This document shows, piece after piece, positions 45,680-55,261 of a DNA stretch of 64,000 bases. The stretch is taken from contig NZ_AQRA01000002.1 in NCBI RefSeq assembly GCF_000626715.1, positions 434,001 to 498,000 on the forward strand. Direction: 5' to 3'. Within the stretch, counting starts at the first letter, position 1; every line of letters begins with the position of its first letter. Source of the stretch: Aquimarina atlantica (lineage in GTDB: Bacteria; Bacteroidota; Bacteroidia; Flavobacteriales; Flavobacteriaceae). Made by a program: the position numbers and the translations under genes. The notes beneath the pieces are model-generated. The model made no database searches and had not been told where the DNA came from. It saw nothing but the letters and a program-made list of their open reading frames with translations.

Positions 45680-46012
45680 TTTTTATAAAAAGAAATAAGA
45701 CTTCACTTATATATTTATATCGCTGTGATGTATACTCTTTATCTACATTTATTCACAGGTATTTTACTGTTTTTTGAAATTTTCTAATATCAAAAAGGAT
45801 TCTATGCATTGTAATTGCCGACAATTCACCCATTGATCAATTACTACTTACCATCTATCAATTAAAAAAAAGAATATCATCAAAGACATTTTATGTTTGT
45901 GCTTAAAAAAGCAAAAAGCAGACAAAATCTAATTGATTACGTTATGCTGGTTTTTTATCACACGATCTTTTAACTCTTATGATATATGAACCAATGTTAA
46001 AGTGAATAGATT
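45680..46012. other. Intergenic region upstream of the LytS-like kinase
   Basis: 333 bp without a gene. Holds the direct repeats described at 45830-45864. No exact TAnnTTTG promoter element was found. Confidence 0.5.
45830..45864 (+). promoter_or_regulatory. Direct-repeat pair, possible LytTR operator
   Basis: CCATTGATCAATTA (45830-45843) and CCATCTATCAATTA (45851-45864) match at 12 of 14 bases and start 21 bases apart, two helical turns. LytTR regulators bind direct repeats with about this spacing, and a LytTR gene is in the following pair. The bases do not closely match the published LytTR consensus. Confidence 0.4.
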
Positions 46013-47215
46013 ATGATCAATCTAAAAAAACATCTTAGTTTAAACCAGGATCAGTTTGAAGATATTTTAGTGTATTTTTCAAAATCACTTTTGGGTAAAA
46101 AAGATGAAGAAGCAATTCTTTGGGATCTAGCTAAAAACTGTATTTCTAAGTTAGGTTTTATAGATTGTGTGATCTACCTGATAGATCAGAAAAGTAAATC
46201 ATTAATTCAAAAAGCAGCTTATGGTCCTAAAAATCCTAAGGATTATTTGGTATACAATCCCGTAGAAATCAAATTAGGAGAAGGTATTACAGGAAGTGTT
46301 GCAATTTCTGGGAAAGCCGAAATTATTCATGACACTTCAAAAGACCCCAGGTATCTTGTTGATGATGAAATACGTTTATCAGAAATAGCAGTACCTATTG
46401 CAACTGATAATGTCATTTATGGAGTTATTGATTGTGAGCACCCTGATAAAGGTTTTTTTACCAATCAACATCTAAAAATGTTGTCTGCTATCGCTTCAAT
46501 ATGTGCAATAAAAATTAAAAGCGTTAGAGATACTAATGCTCTATTAGAAGAGCAGCAAAACTTGCTACAACTTAAAGAGGAAATGCTTGATTTAAAATTA
46601 AGGGTTTTTAAATCCCAAATGAATCCCCATTTTGTATTTAACGCCCTTAATGCTATTCAATATTTTATCGTTTCAGAAAACAAAAAAATAGCTTTACGGT
46701 ATTTATCCGTTTTTAGTAAACTTATACGATTTTATTTAGTTCATTTAGAAAAAGAAACCGTTGATTTAACCGAAGAAATTACTATGCTTAATTGGTATTT
46801 AAAACTTCAAAAACTACGCTATAATAATACATTTGATTATAGTATTTCGTTTAACCAAAAGCCTTCTAAGCATTTAAAAGCAAAAATTCCTTCATTCGTT
46901 TTACAAACTTTATTTGAAAACTTAATAGAGCATGCAGTCCATAATCAGCATAAAAATCAGACTATAAATATAATTTTTGAGATAAACCCGCACAACATTA
47001 TTGTAAACATAGATTATAACTATATTTCTGAAAGTATTGACAAAATCAGATATACACCAGAATATAGAAAACAAATTGTACAATGCCTGGATCTTATTAG
47101 GTCTGTAAACAGGATTAAAAAGTATAAGATTAAGAAAAAAGTAACCCCTATTCTTAATACTAAGAAGAACATTTTTGGTAATAAAATTACTTTAACTTTA
47201 CCAAACATCGAATAG
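46013..47215 (+). CDS. GAF-domain LytS-family histidine kinase, degenerate ATP-binding domain
   Basis: 400 residues, no membrane segment. GAF sensor domain (about 15-165), coiled coil (about 172-200), then the His_kinase domain with the phospho-acceptor His206 in SQMNPHFVFNALNAIQ. The N-box region LFENLIEHAV keeps Glu-Asn, but the following glycine-rich G-box of the ATP lid is not visible; the C-terminus is short and strongly basic. It may be a weak kinase or act as a partner. It precedes a LytTR response regulator by 169 bases. Confidence 0.88.
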   Translation: MINLKKHLSLNQDQFEDILVYFSKSLLGKKDEEAILWDLAKNCISKLGFIDCVIYLIDQKSKSLIQKAAYGPKNPKDYLVYNPVEIKLGEGITGSVAISGKAEIIHDTSKDPRYLVDDEIRLSEIAVPIATDNVIYGVIDCEHPDKGFFTNQHLKMLSAIASICAIKIKSVRDTNALLEEQQNLLQLKEEMLDLKLRVFKSQMNPHFVFNALNAIQYFIVSENKKIALRYLSVFSKLIRFYLVHLEKETVDLTEEITMLNWYLKLQKLRYNNTFDYSISFNQKPSKHLKAKIPSFVLQTLFENLIEHAVHNQHKNQTINIIFEINPHNIIVNIDYNYISESIDKIRYTPEYRKQIVQCLDLIRSVNRIKKYKIKKKVTPILNTKKNIFGNKITLTLPNIE

Positions 47216-47384
47216 GCTCTGCAAATCAATATATTTTTAATCAGGTTATTGGTCAGAAAAATTTAAATTTCATTTTTCAAAAAAGAAAAATATCTAATTT
47301 GCGAAGTGATAAATAATGGTTAGGAAGAAAAGCTTCAAATTCTAGAAATATCATGATACCTATTCTTTAAAATATATTCATAAC

Positions 47385-48143
47385 ATGAATTTAAAAGCAG
47401 TAATTGTAGAAGATGAAAAACATAGTCGAGAGAATTTAAAACAATTTTTAGAAGAGTTCTGTACCGATATAACGGTGACAGGTATGGCTACTTCTGTATC
47501 TGAAGCTGTCACAATCCTTTCATCGACCAAACCAGATGTTGTTTTTTTAGACATAGAATTACAAACCGGAACCGGTTTTGATGTCCTTAACCAATTGGCA
47601 AATTTTAATTTTGAAGTCGTTTTTACCACAGCTTTTGATCAATATGCTATTAAAGCAATAAAATTTAGCTCTCTTGATTATTTATTAAAACCTATTGATC
47701 TTGAAGAATTACAGAATGCAGTTGAAAAAGTACGGAAGAAAAAAAACCAGGAAATCTATAGAAAACAACTGGAAACTCTAATGCTAAATCTCAAACAACA
47801 AAAACCAAAGCTTAATAAAATATGTTTAGCCACCGCTGAAGGTTTTGAGTTTGTAAATATTGAGGATATCATATTTTGTAAAGCTAATGGTTCTTATACC
47901 TCGTTTATTATGAAAAATAAATCAGAATTATTGGTTAGCAAGCACTTAAAAGAATATGAAAATCTATTACTTGAGCAAGATTTCATGCGTGTACACAATA
48001 GCTATTTAGTAAATTTAAAAGAGGTCAGAAAATTTGTGAAATCAGATGGTGGCTATATTATAATGAATAATGAAATCTCTGTGAGTATTTCTCGCTCAAA
48101 AAAGGAGGATTTTCTTAAGGTAATGTCTACTTTTACAAAGTAA
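47385..48143 (+). CDS. LytTR-family response regulator
   Basis: 252 residues. An N-terminal receiver domain (about 1-120) with acidic pair Glu9/Asp10, phospho-acceptor Asp56 (VVFLDIEL), Thr in FTTAF and Lys in DYLLKPI. The C-terminal LytTR DNA-binding domain (about 145-245) has the usual FVNIEDIIFCKANGSYT and FMRVHNSYLVNLKEV. It should be phosphorylated by the kinase encoded just upstream and bind direct repeats; candidate sites are at 45830-45864. Confidence 0.94.
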   Translation: MNLKAVIVEDEKHSRENLKQFLEEFCTDITVTGMATSVSEAVTILSSTKPDVVFLDIELQTGTGFDVLNQLANFNFEVVFTTAFDQYAIKAIKFSSLDYLLKPIDLEELQNAVEKVRKKKNQEIYRKQLETLMLNLKQQKPKLNKICLATAEGFEFVNIEDIIFCKANGSYTSFIMKNKSELLVSKHLKEYENLLLEQDFMRVHNSYLVNLKEVRKFVKSDGGYIIMNNEISVSISRSKKEDFLKVMSTFTK

Positions 48144-48283
48144 TAATTTCTTGTTTATTTTTTGATACTATTAATCTAGTATTATAAAGTGGTATCTTAA
48201 TGACTTTTAGACTTATATACTGTTTAAAATATTCATAAAACCATAGGTTCAAAATGTAAACAAGTAATAAAAATGACTATGTA

Positions 48284-48793
48284 ATGGCCGATGAAATTAT
48301 AAATAGAGTTGCAAATAATAAAAATCTCATCACTTTTGATTTAGAAGAGTATTATCCTAAAGGTAACCGTATTCTTTTTGATATTAAAGACTGGCTTTTT
48401 GAAGGGTTAATTTTACGTGAAAAAGAGTTTAGAAAACATATTTTAGATCATGACTGGAGTCAATATCGAGACAGTTATGTTGCCTTAACTTGTTCTACAG
48501 ATGCTATTATTCCCGGATGGGCATATCTTTTATTAACAAGTGCATTACAACCTTTTGCAAAAAAGGTGGCAGTCGGATCTTTAGAGGCCTTAGAAACTAT
48601 ACTCTATGCAGAAATTATAAATACTATTGATGTTTCAGAATATCATAACAAGTTTATTATTATAAAAGGATGTACAAACAAACCTGTTCCTAATGGGGCT
48701 TATATCGATTTGATTCAAAAATTACAACCTGTAGCCAAGAGCATTATGTATGGAGAGGCATGTTCTTCTGTTCCTCTATACAAAAGGAAATAA
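48284..48793 (+). CDS. DUF2480 family protein
   Basis: 169 residues, no signal peptide. Matches the DUF2480 family throughout, from MADEIINRVANNKN and FDLEEYYPKG to the ending KSIMYGEACSSVPLYKRK. The family is found in Bacteroidota, commonly close to suf genes; the present location next to the SUF block and DUF3078 fits, though a thioesterase and the LytS/LytTR pair have come between. No function is established. Conserved Cys and Lys near the C-terminus may matter. Confidence 0.9.
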   Translation: MADEIINRVANNKNLITFDLEEYYPKGNRILFDIKDWLFEGLILREKEFRKHILDHDWSQYRDSYVALTCSTDAIIPGWAYLLLTSALQPFAKKVAVGSLEALETILYAEIINTIDVSEYHNKFIIIKGCTNKPVPNGAYIDLIQKLQPVAKSIMYGEACSSVPLYKRK

Positions 48794-48876
48794 ACCCTTT
48801 TATCTGTTAATGTTGTTGTTTGTCGAAAAATAATGCCCTACTAACATACTTTTAAAGCAAAAAACGTTTCTTAAAA

Positions 48877-48884
48877 TATATTTG
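48877..48884 (+). promoter_or_regulatory. -7 element before the DUF3078 gene
   Basis: TATATTTG matches TAnnTTTG exactly, 93 bases before the ATG at 48978. No TTG at the right distance. Confidence 0.4.
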
Positions 48885-48977
48885 CCAACATAAAAATTTA
48901 CACGGGTTATTTGTACTAAGTAATAAATTATTGAACCCTTAAAATAACCTGATTAAATTCCTTAAAACTATCATCAA

Positions 48978-49931
48978 ATGAAAAAAACATTGCTTACTGT
49001 AGTTCTATTAATTAGTTCTACAATTCTATTTGCACAAGAAGAAACAAAAAAAGACGAAGCTCCTAAAGAAGGATGGACCAAAGGAGGAAACATTAGCCTT
49101 CTAATAAATCAATCTGCTTTTAATGCAGAATGGCTTGGAGGAGGAACATCTAATATTGCAGGAAATCTCTCTGTATCCTATGATTTTAATTACCGCAAAG
49201 GAAAACTTACTTGGGACAATAAAATTCTTGCAGATTACGGGCTTACCAAGCTTAAAGATCAAGAGTTTATACGCAAAACCAATGATCGCTTAGAGTTAAA
49301 TTCATTATTAGGTAGACAAATCAAAGAATCATTATGGTATTATTCTTTTTTCTTAAATTTTAGAACACAGTTTGATAAAGGATTTGAATATGGAGAAGAA
49401 CCTATTCTAGATACAACAACCGGAAATGTTATTGGCACAAGAGAAATCAGAACAGAAACTACTCGTGTTTTTTCTCCAGCATATTTACAATTAGGTCCAG
49501 GCTTACTATGGAAAAAAAGTGACAATCTCAAAGTTAATATAGCACCTGCCACAGCACGATTTATTTTTGTACATGATATGTTTACAGATGTAGGTAATGA
49601 TCAGGCAGCAATAGACGCTTTTAATGATGCCGGAGGGTACTTTGGGGTAGATGCAAATGATACATTTCGTTTTGAATTTGGTGCAGCACTTAATGGGTAT
49701 GCCAAATTTGACATTATGAAAAATGTATCTATGGAAAACATTTTAAATCTGTATTCTAACTACTTAGAAGATCCACAAAATGTAGATATCGATTATACTG
49801 CAAATATCGTGATGACCATTAACAAATATTTATCTACTAATCTAACCTTTCAGGCGATCTATGATGATAATGCTGTTGGTGCTTTTCAGATTAGAGAAGT
49901 ATTTGGTCTGGGCATAAATTATGGGTTTTAG
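48978..49931 (+). CDS. DUF3078 outer-membrane-like protein
   Basis: 317 residues. A Sec signal (1-19, ILFAQ) precedes a DUF3078 domain: GWTKGGNISLLINQSAFN, WLGGGTSNIAG, LTWDNKILADYGLTKLKD, then repeated amphipathic strands ending FQIREVFGLGINYGF. The alternating pattern and terminal Phe are consistent with a beta-barrel in the outer membrane. A paralog of about the same length is at 54234. Function is unknown. Confidence 0.9.
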   Translation: MKKTLLTVVLLISSTILFAQEETKKDEAPKEGWTKGGNISLLINQSAFNAEWLGGGTSNIAGNLSVSYDFNYRKGKLTWDNKILADYGLTKLKDQEFIRKTNDRLELNSLLGRQIKESLWYYSFFLNFRTQFDKGFEYGEEPILDTTTGNVIGTREIRTETTRVFSPAYLQLGPGLLWKKSDNLKVNIAPATARFIFVHDMFTDVGNDQAAIDAFNDAGGYFGVDANDTFRFEFGAALNGYAKFDIMKNVSMENILNLYSNYLEDPQNVDIDYTANIVMTINKYLSTNLTFQAIYDDNAVGAFQIREVFGLGINYGF

Positions 49932-49953
49932 AAACAAAAAAATATAATTCCTA

Positions 49954-49990
49954 AAAAAAGCATCTTTTATACGATAAAAGATGCTTTTTT
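49954..49990. terminator. Bidirectional terminator
   Basis: A perfect 17-bp stem (49954-49970 with 49974-49990, core GCATCTTTTAT), 3-base loop ACG, flanked by six A and six T. Lies between convergent DUF3078 and GNAT genes. Confidence 0.92.
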
Positions 49991-50014
49991 CTTTACTGAA
50001 CTTACTACCAATTT

Positions 50015-50458
50015 TTATGTTTTATTAGGTATTAATTGCATATGAAATTCATAATTATCCTCATCAACAGTATTAAAACCTATACGTTCGTATAAATACC
50101 TCGCCGGGTTTTCTTTTAGTACTTTTAGAATTATATTTTTATTTGAAGTTTTAGCAGTTTCTATTAGGTCTTTAATCACACTCTTTCCTATTCCATGACC
50201 TTGATATTCGGGTAATACTTGTATTTGTAGTATTTCTATTAAATGTTCTGTTTCAATATACTTCAATACTCCTGTTTTTTGGTTTGACTTTAATAGTATA
50301 TATGCGCTATCAAATTGAAAATTTATTCTAGATAAATGCTCTTCATCAGATAAAAAAATCCCCATTTTTTCTAAGTGCTCGACCATTGTCGCTTTTCTTA
50401 ATTTGAATAAGAAATCCTTATCCGATTCTTGCGCTTTAATCAGTTCTAATTTTTCCAT
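50015..50458 (-). CDS. GNAT-family N-acetyltransferase
   Basis: 147 residues. GNAT fold: the motif-A segment IQVLPEYQGHGIGKSVIKDL (acetyl-CoA pyrophosphate loop Q-x-x-G-x-G) and the late NPARYLYERIGF motif B. It moves an acetyl group from acetyl-CoA to an amine on an unknown substrate, in the cytoplasm. Sits alone, convergent with the DUF3078 gene. Confidence 0.92.
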   Translation of the reverse strand: MEKLELIKAQESDKDFLFKLRKATMVEHLEKMGIFLSDEEHLSRINFQFDSAYILLKSNQKTGVLKYIETEHLIEILQIQVLPEYQGHGIGKSVIKDLIETAKTSNKNIILKVLKENPARYLYERIGFNTVDEDNYEFHMQLIPNKT

Positions 50459-50541
50459 AGCAAATCATATAATAATACAGTATTACGAATATACCTTAAT
50501 TTATCAAACACATTTTTGATATTACATATCTTATAAAAAAT

Positions 50542-50574
50542 AAAAGCGAGAGGAAAGAATATCCTCTCGCTTTT
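50542..50574 (-). terminator. Terminator of the Tricorn-like protease gene
   Basis: A perfect 13-bp stem (50542-50554 with 50562-50574; core GCGAGAGGA), loop of 7. On the minus strand it is followed by a T-rich run. Lies 25 bases beyond the protease stop. Confidence 0.88.
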
Positions 50575-50599
50575 ATTATATATCTCTTTTACAAACAAA

Positions 50600-53500
50600 T
50601 TATTTAGAACGATCTTCTGCCGCTGGCACTTTGATTTTTGGATTTTTGTCGTTTTCTTTAAGTGTTTTCAGTACTTCATTGATAGCTCGATCCAGTTGCA
50701 CATCTATGCCTTGAGCATCTTTTCCTGGGTTTTCTGGAACATGGATATCTGGTTCTACACCATGTCCTTCTGCAAACCAGGTTCCATCGGGATTATACAT
50801 TCTAAATGTAGGCACCGTTACATATCCACCGTCTATTAATTCTGGTGATCCCGAAATTCCTATTAGTCCTCCCCAGGTTCTTGTACCAATAAGCGGTCCT
50901 ATTTTTCTTTTCTTGAAATAATCGGGAAAAGCATCACCTCCACTACCGCTCCATCCATTGATTAGCATAGCCTTAGGACCATAATGTCCTCTTGGAGGCC
51001 AGGCCCAGTCTTTTCCTTCCCTTACTTTGTAATAACTCAATAATGGTCTGTTTAACAATTCTACAAATCTATCTGGTATTTGCCCACCATTATTAAATCT
51101 TTCATCAATGATTAATCCATCTTTATGGTGTTGGGCATAAAACATTCTAACTAATTCTTCTTGCCCATCCATTCCTGTACTTGGCACATAAATATACCCT
51201 ATTCTTCCTCCTGATTTTTCGTCAACATATTTTCTCATTTTTTCAATCCAGGCAAGATTTCTCAGCCTCGCTTCACTTCTTATAGGTTGTACAAGATATT
51301 GCTTGCTGTTTTTACCATCGGGAGTTTTGCTAACTGTAATTTCTATTGTTTCATTTGCTTTTCCTTCTAATGCTACATAAGGATCTGCATATTCTGTTAA
51401 TTCGATTCCGTTAATACGTAATATATAATCACCTTCTTCAACTACAACTCCCGGCTTTCTAAGAGGAGATTTAACTTCTGTATCCCAGGGAGCTGGTGTA
51501 ATAATTTTTTTTATTCTATATTTTCCCTGGTGTATCTCCCAGTCAACACCCAGATAGCCTGTAGTTTTATTAGAGCTTGATACTACATCTCCTCCACCTC
51601 TATATGTATGAGAAGCATTTAGTTCTGCAATTAATGCTCCCGTAATTTTATTTAAGTCATTTCTACTTGCTGCATATTCAATTAATGGCTCGTATTTCTT
51701 TTTCATAGCCTCCCAATCCAATCCATGCAGGTTTTTATCATAGAAAAAATCTCTTTCTAAACGCCATATATCTGTAAAGATTTGTCGCCATTCTTCTTTT
51801 GGGTTAACGGTCATTTCCATTTTAGAAGTATCTATATGATCCTCTAGAGACTGATCTTTTGCGACTTCTATAATGCCCATTTTTTCTTCGCTAAACACCA
51901 AAATACTATTGTTATCAAACGAAAGTTTATAATCATCTACATTTTCAAGAATTGTATTTTCTTCATCTTCTTCAAAATCATAATATTTTAAAACTGATTT
52001 TTCGTCTTTTGATCCTGTTCTGGGGTGTTTCAAGAAAATGACTTTACCTTTGGCAGCACTTATTCCTCCTGTATTTCCTAGCTCTACAGGCAAAATAATC
52101 ATTCTGGATTCTATATTGTCAAAATCTATGCGTATTGGTTTTATCTTTTGATCTTCCTTTTCTTCTTCTTTCTTCTTGTCTTTGATATCCTCTTTTTTAT
52201 TATCACCTTCATTTATGGCAACTTTATCATTTTTTAATTCAATAGGATGTACTGCATCTTTTGTAAGCGGAATGATTCCTATTTTGGTAGCATTAGGGTA
52301 TGCCCAGCTATTATCATAATCACTATATACCGGATCAAAGACTCTATTCGTAGTACAATAGATATACTTGTTATCGACAGAAAAAACAGGGCTGCCATCA
52401 TCATAAAAAGCAGAAGTGATCGTGTGTTTTTTCTTTTTATCTATATCATAAATAATGATATGTTGATTTCCATTTTCGTGAGAATTTGCATAGGTAATAT
52501 ATTTACTGTCATTTGACCAACTCACAGAAAAACCAGATAATCCTCCTTGAAACAATTGTATTTCCTGATCTATTTTGGTAATCGTATTATTAGTAATATT
52601 TGCGAGTTTTATATGCATTTCCTGATCTACAAAAATTAACTTTTTACTATCAGGAGACCAGAATAGTTGGTATCTAAATCCCGGACCTTGCTTTGAGATT
52701 TGTTTCTCTGAATCATTTTTAAGATCTCTCACCATTAATTCATATTCGCCTGTTTTATCACTCCAATATGCGATATATCTTCCATCTGGAGACCAACTGG
52801 GATAGCGTTCTGCAACACCACTGGTACGTGTTAGGTTTTTAGTAATTCCATCTTTTTTAGGGACAGAAAAAATGTCTCCTCTGGCACCTACAATAATTCT
52901 GTTGCCATCTGGGGCAATACCAACACTATGAATGTATTTTTCTGCTTTCTTTACCTGAGGTTTTAATCCGGTAAAATCACCTATTGCACTTATAGATATT
53001 TCTTTTGTTGTTTTTGTTGCTATATCTAAAAGATATAGTGTTCCCCCAGCTTCAAAAACAATTTCAGATTTTCCTATAGACGGGCGTTCAATATCAAATT
53101 CTTTAAAAAATGTAATTTGCTCATGTTGTTTTGACTGTAAGTTATATTTCCAGATATTAAACTTTTTTGAAGCGTCTTTATCCGAAAGATAATAGAGGTC
53201 ATCATTATTCCACATGGGTAGTTCATCATTACTATCGTTATTAGTAATGTTTTCAGATGTTAATGTTTTCAGATTAAAAAGGTAGATATCAGACGCCATT
53301 CCTCCTCGATATCGTTTCCAGTTTCTGCTAAGTCTTGATTTATCTGTCATAGCAACTAGATCACCATTTACATGCAGATCTAATTCTTCGACTTTGTTTA
53401 TCGGTATTCTTATTGGCAATCCACCATTAACAGATATTTTAAATGCTTTAGAAAAACGTTGTTTACCGCTTTCCATTCTAGAGGTGTAGATTAAAAATTT

Positions 53501-53860
53501 TCCGTCATTGGTCCATGCCTTAATGTTGTCAGACATTCCGTGAGTTGTAATTCGTTTAGGAATGCCTCCGGTTACCGGGATCGTATATATGTCATTATTA
53601 CCATCATAATTAGCATTAAACGCAATGGTTTTTCCATCTGGAGAAAATTTTCCCATTGTTTCTCGACCGGGCTTAGTTGTTAATCGATGTGCAGTGCCTC
53701 CTCGCTTATTTACAATCCATAAATCATCTGCATAAGTAAAACAGATATGAGAATCGGAAACATCGGGATATTGAATCATTTTTGCAGGCAGCTGACCATA
53801 ATTTATGTTTGGCAGCCAATACAATAAAAACAGTGTAATAATCTTTGTGAGATTTTTCAT
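50600..53860 (-). CDS. Secreted Tricorn-like S41 protease
   Basis: 1086 residues. A signal peptide (1-22, ending INYGQ) is followed by a Tricorn-type N-terminal beta-propeller rich in FSPDGKTIAF and WSPDGRYIAYWS repeats (about 40-550). A Lys/Glu-rich linker (about 565-590) precedes the C-terminal catalytic region: His near 752 (NASHTYRGGG), a PDZ domain (about 780-850), and the GWSGSGGDAF motif (969-978) carrying the nucleophilic Ser. The end EGHGVEPDIHVPENPGKD is typical of the S41 family. It probably degrades peptides in the periplasm. Transcribed alone. Confidence 0.93.
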   Translation of the reverse strand: MKNLTKIITLFLLYWLPNINYGQLPAKMIQYPDVSDSHICFTYADDLWIVNKRGGTAHRLTTKPGRETMGKFSPDGKTIAFNANYDGNNDIYTIPVTGGIPKRITTHGMSDNIKAWTNDGKFLIYTSRMESGKQRFSKAFKISVNGGLPIRIPINKVEELDLHVNGDLVAMTDKSRLSRNWKRYRGGMASDIYLFNLKTLTSENITNNDSNDELPMWNNDDLYYLSDKDASKKFNIWKYNLQSKQHEQITFFKEFDIERPSIGKSEIVFEAGGTLYLLDIATKTTKEISISAIGDFTGLKPQVKKAEKYIHSVGIAPDGNRIIVGARGDIFSVPKKDGITKNLTRTSGVAERYPSWSPDGRYIAYWSDKTGEYELMVRDLKNDSEKQISKQGPGFRYQLFWSPDSKKLIFVDQEMHIKLANITNNTITKIDQEIQLFQGGLSGFSVSWSNDSKYITYANSHENGNQHIIIYDIDKKKKHTITSAFYDDGSPVFSVDNKYIYCTTNRVFDPVYSDYDNSWAYPNATKIGIIPLTKDAVHPIELKNDKVAINEGDNKKEDIKDKKKEEEKEDQKIKPIRIDFDNIESRMIILPVELGNTGGISAAKGKVIFLKHPRTGSKDEKSVLKYYDFEEDEENTILENVDDYKLSFDNNSILVFSEEKMGIIEVAKDQSLEDHIDTSKMEMTVNPKEEWRQIFTDIWRLERDFFYDKNLHGLDWEAMKKKYEPLIEYAASRNDLNKITGALIAELNASHTYRGGGDVVSSSNKTTGYLGVDWEIHQGKYRIKKIITPAPWDTEVKSPLRKPGVVVEEGDYILRINGIELTEYADPYVALEGKANETIEITVSKTPDGKNSKQYLVQPIRSEARLRNLAWIEKMRKYVDEKSGGRIGYIYVPSTGMDGQEELVRMFYAQHHKDGLIIDERFNNGGQIPDRFVELLNRPLLSYYKVREGKDWAWPPRGHYGPKAMLINGWSGSGGDAFPDYFKKRKIGPLIGTRTWGGLIGISGSPELIDGGYVTVPTFRMYNPDGTWFAEGHGVEPDIHVPENPGKDAQGIDVQLDRAINEVLKTLKENDKNPKIKVPAAEDRSK

Positions 53861-54233
53861 GACATAAAAGTTTTTTGATTGATATATGTTGTTTTTACTA
53901 TGACCTATGAGTATTTAATATGTTACATCAAATGATCTAATTATTTACTTGATTTATTCATGTGTCATGATATCAAAAGTATTCTAAATGACTTTTCTTT
54001 TTATGCGATTTTGACACATTAACCTACTGTTAACGTTAATATAGTATGTAATTATCAAATAATAAGGGTTTAACTAGTCTATGTTAATAGATCAGTAAAT
54101 ACAAATTAAAACCGGTATAACGCTAATGAAGAAGTAATCTTCTACAAGTTGTTTTTTGATAGAAATATCATTGGTTTGAAAAAACTAAAAGCATACCGTA
54201 TCTTTGTATTCTACCCTTGCAACAAAGGATCAA
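53861..54233. other. Intergenic region with divergent genes
   Basis: 373 bp between the protease (minus) and second DUF3078 gene (plus). It holds the strong promoter at 54175-54206 and a short TTAACGTTAA palindrome near 54031; no further genes seen. Confidence 0.5.
54175..54206 (+). promoter_or_regulatory. Full-consensus Bacteroidota promoter for the second DUF3078 gene
   Basis: TTTG (54175-54178), a 20-base spacer and TATCTTTG (54199-54206): exact at both elements. The ATG at 54234 is 27 bases downstream. This is the best promoter match in the window. Confidence 0.7.
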
Positions 54234-55259
54234 ATGAGTAGATTTTTTTTAGCTATTTTTCTGCTTTTGTTAGTAACAAAAATTTCTGGGCAGGATAAAG
54301 AAAAAACAAAACAACTGGATTCTATTCAGGTAAACTTAAAGAGATCGCTGGATAGTATTTTAAAACATACCACAACAGAGCTAAATATTATTGTTTTAAA
54401 GCAAAAGTTAAAAGAGCTTACTCCAAAAAAAAATAAAGAAGAACATATCGGATGGAAAGACATCGCCAGTTATTCTATGCTCTTTAATCAATCTGCGTTT
54501 AACTATGACTGGCAAGGTGGGGGAACATCTAATATTGCAGGAAATGTTACATTAAACTATGAATTTAACTATAAAAAAAATAGTTTAACCTGGGATAATA
54601 AAATTATTGCGGATTATGGGCTTACTTTTTTAAAAGATGAGAATTTTCCCCGTAAGACAAGTGATAGAATTGAGTTTAATTCTAGACTAGGGCAAAAAAT
54701 AGGTAAGAGTTTCTGGAATTATTCTTTGTTTACCAACTTCAGGTCTCAGTTTGATAAAGGATATCGATTTACCAAAGATCCTGATACAGAAGAAACTATT
54801 CGTACAGAAGAAACTCATTTCTTTTCCCCTGCATTTGTACAGATTGGTCCTGGATTACTATGGAAAAAAAGTAATAATCTGCACGTAAATATAGCTCCGG
54901 TCACATCTCGTATGATATTTGTAGATAAAGAGTTTACCAATGTACCAGATTATAAAGATGGAGATTACTTTGGAGTAGATACAGGCGAAAGTTCTCGTTT
55001 TGAGTTTGGTGGATCATTAGCTGCCTATGCCAAATATACTTTAGCAAAAAACATTACATTAGAACAAATTTTAAACCTATACTCTAACTACATCGAGGAT
55101 CCAGAAAACATAGATATTGATTATACATTAAATATTAACTTGCAGGTCAACAAGTACATAACCGGTAGTTTTGCATTCCAATCTATTTATGATGATAATG
55201 CTACCAGTGGATTTCAGATACGAGAAGTAATTGGGTTAGGGCTTAAACACAAGTTTTAA
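54234..55259 (+). CDS. DUF3078 outer-membrane-like protein, paralog of 48978..49931
   Basis: 341 residues from the ATG at 54234; a TTG at 54204 falls inside the -7 promoter element. A signal peptide (1-19, ending ISGQ) is followed by a charged coiled-coil-like insert (about 20-70) absent from the sibling. The DUF3078 domain then follows with WQGGGTSNIAGN, LTWDNKIIADYGLTFLKD and the closing FQIREVIGLGLKHKF. Likely an outer-membrane barrel. Ends 2 bases from the convergent hflX gene. Confidence 0.9.
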   Translation: MSRFFLAIFLLLLVTKISGQDKEKTKQLDSIQVNLKRSLDSILKHTTTELNIIVLKQKLKELTPKKNKEEHIGWKDIASYSMLFNQSAFNYDWQGGGTSNIAGNVTLNYEFNYKKNSLTWDNKIIADYGLTFLKDENFPRKTSDRIEFNSRLGQKIGKSFWNYSLFTNFRSQFDKGYRFTKDPDTEETIRTEETHFFSPAFVQIGPGLLWKKSNNLHVNIAPVTSRMIFVDKEFTNVPDYKDGDYFGVDTGESSRFEFGGSLAAYAKYTLAKNITLEQILNLYSNYIEDPENIDIDYTLNINLQVNKYITGSFAFQSIYDDNATSGFQIREVIGLGLKHKF

Positions 55260-55261
55260 GC

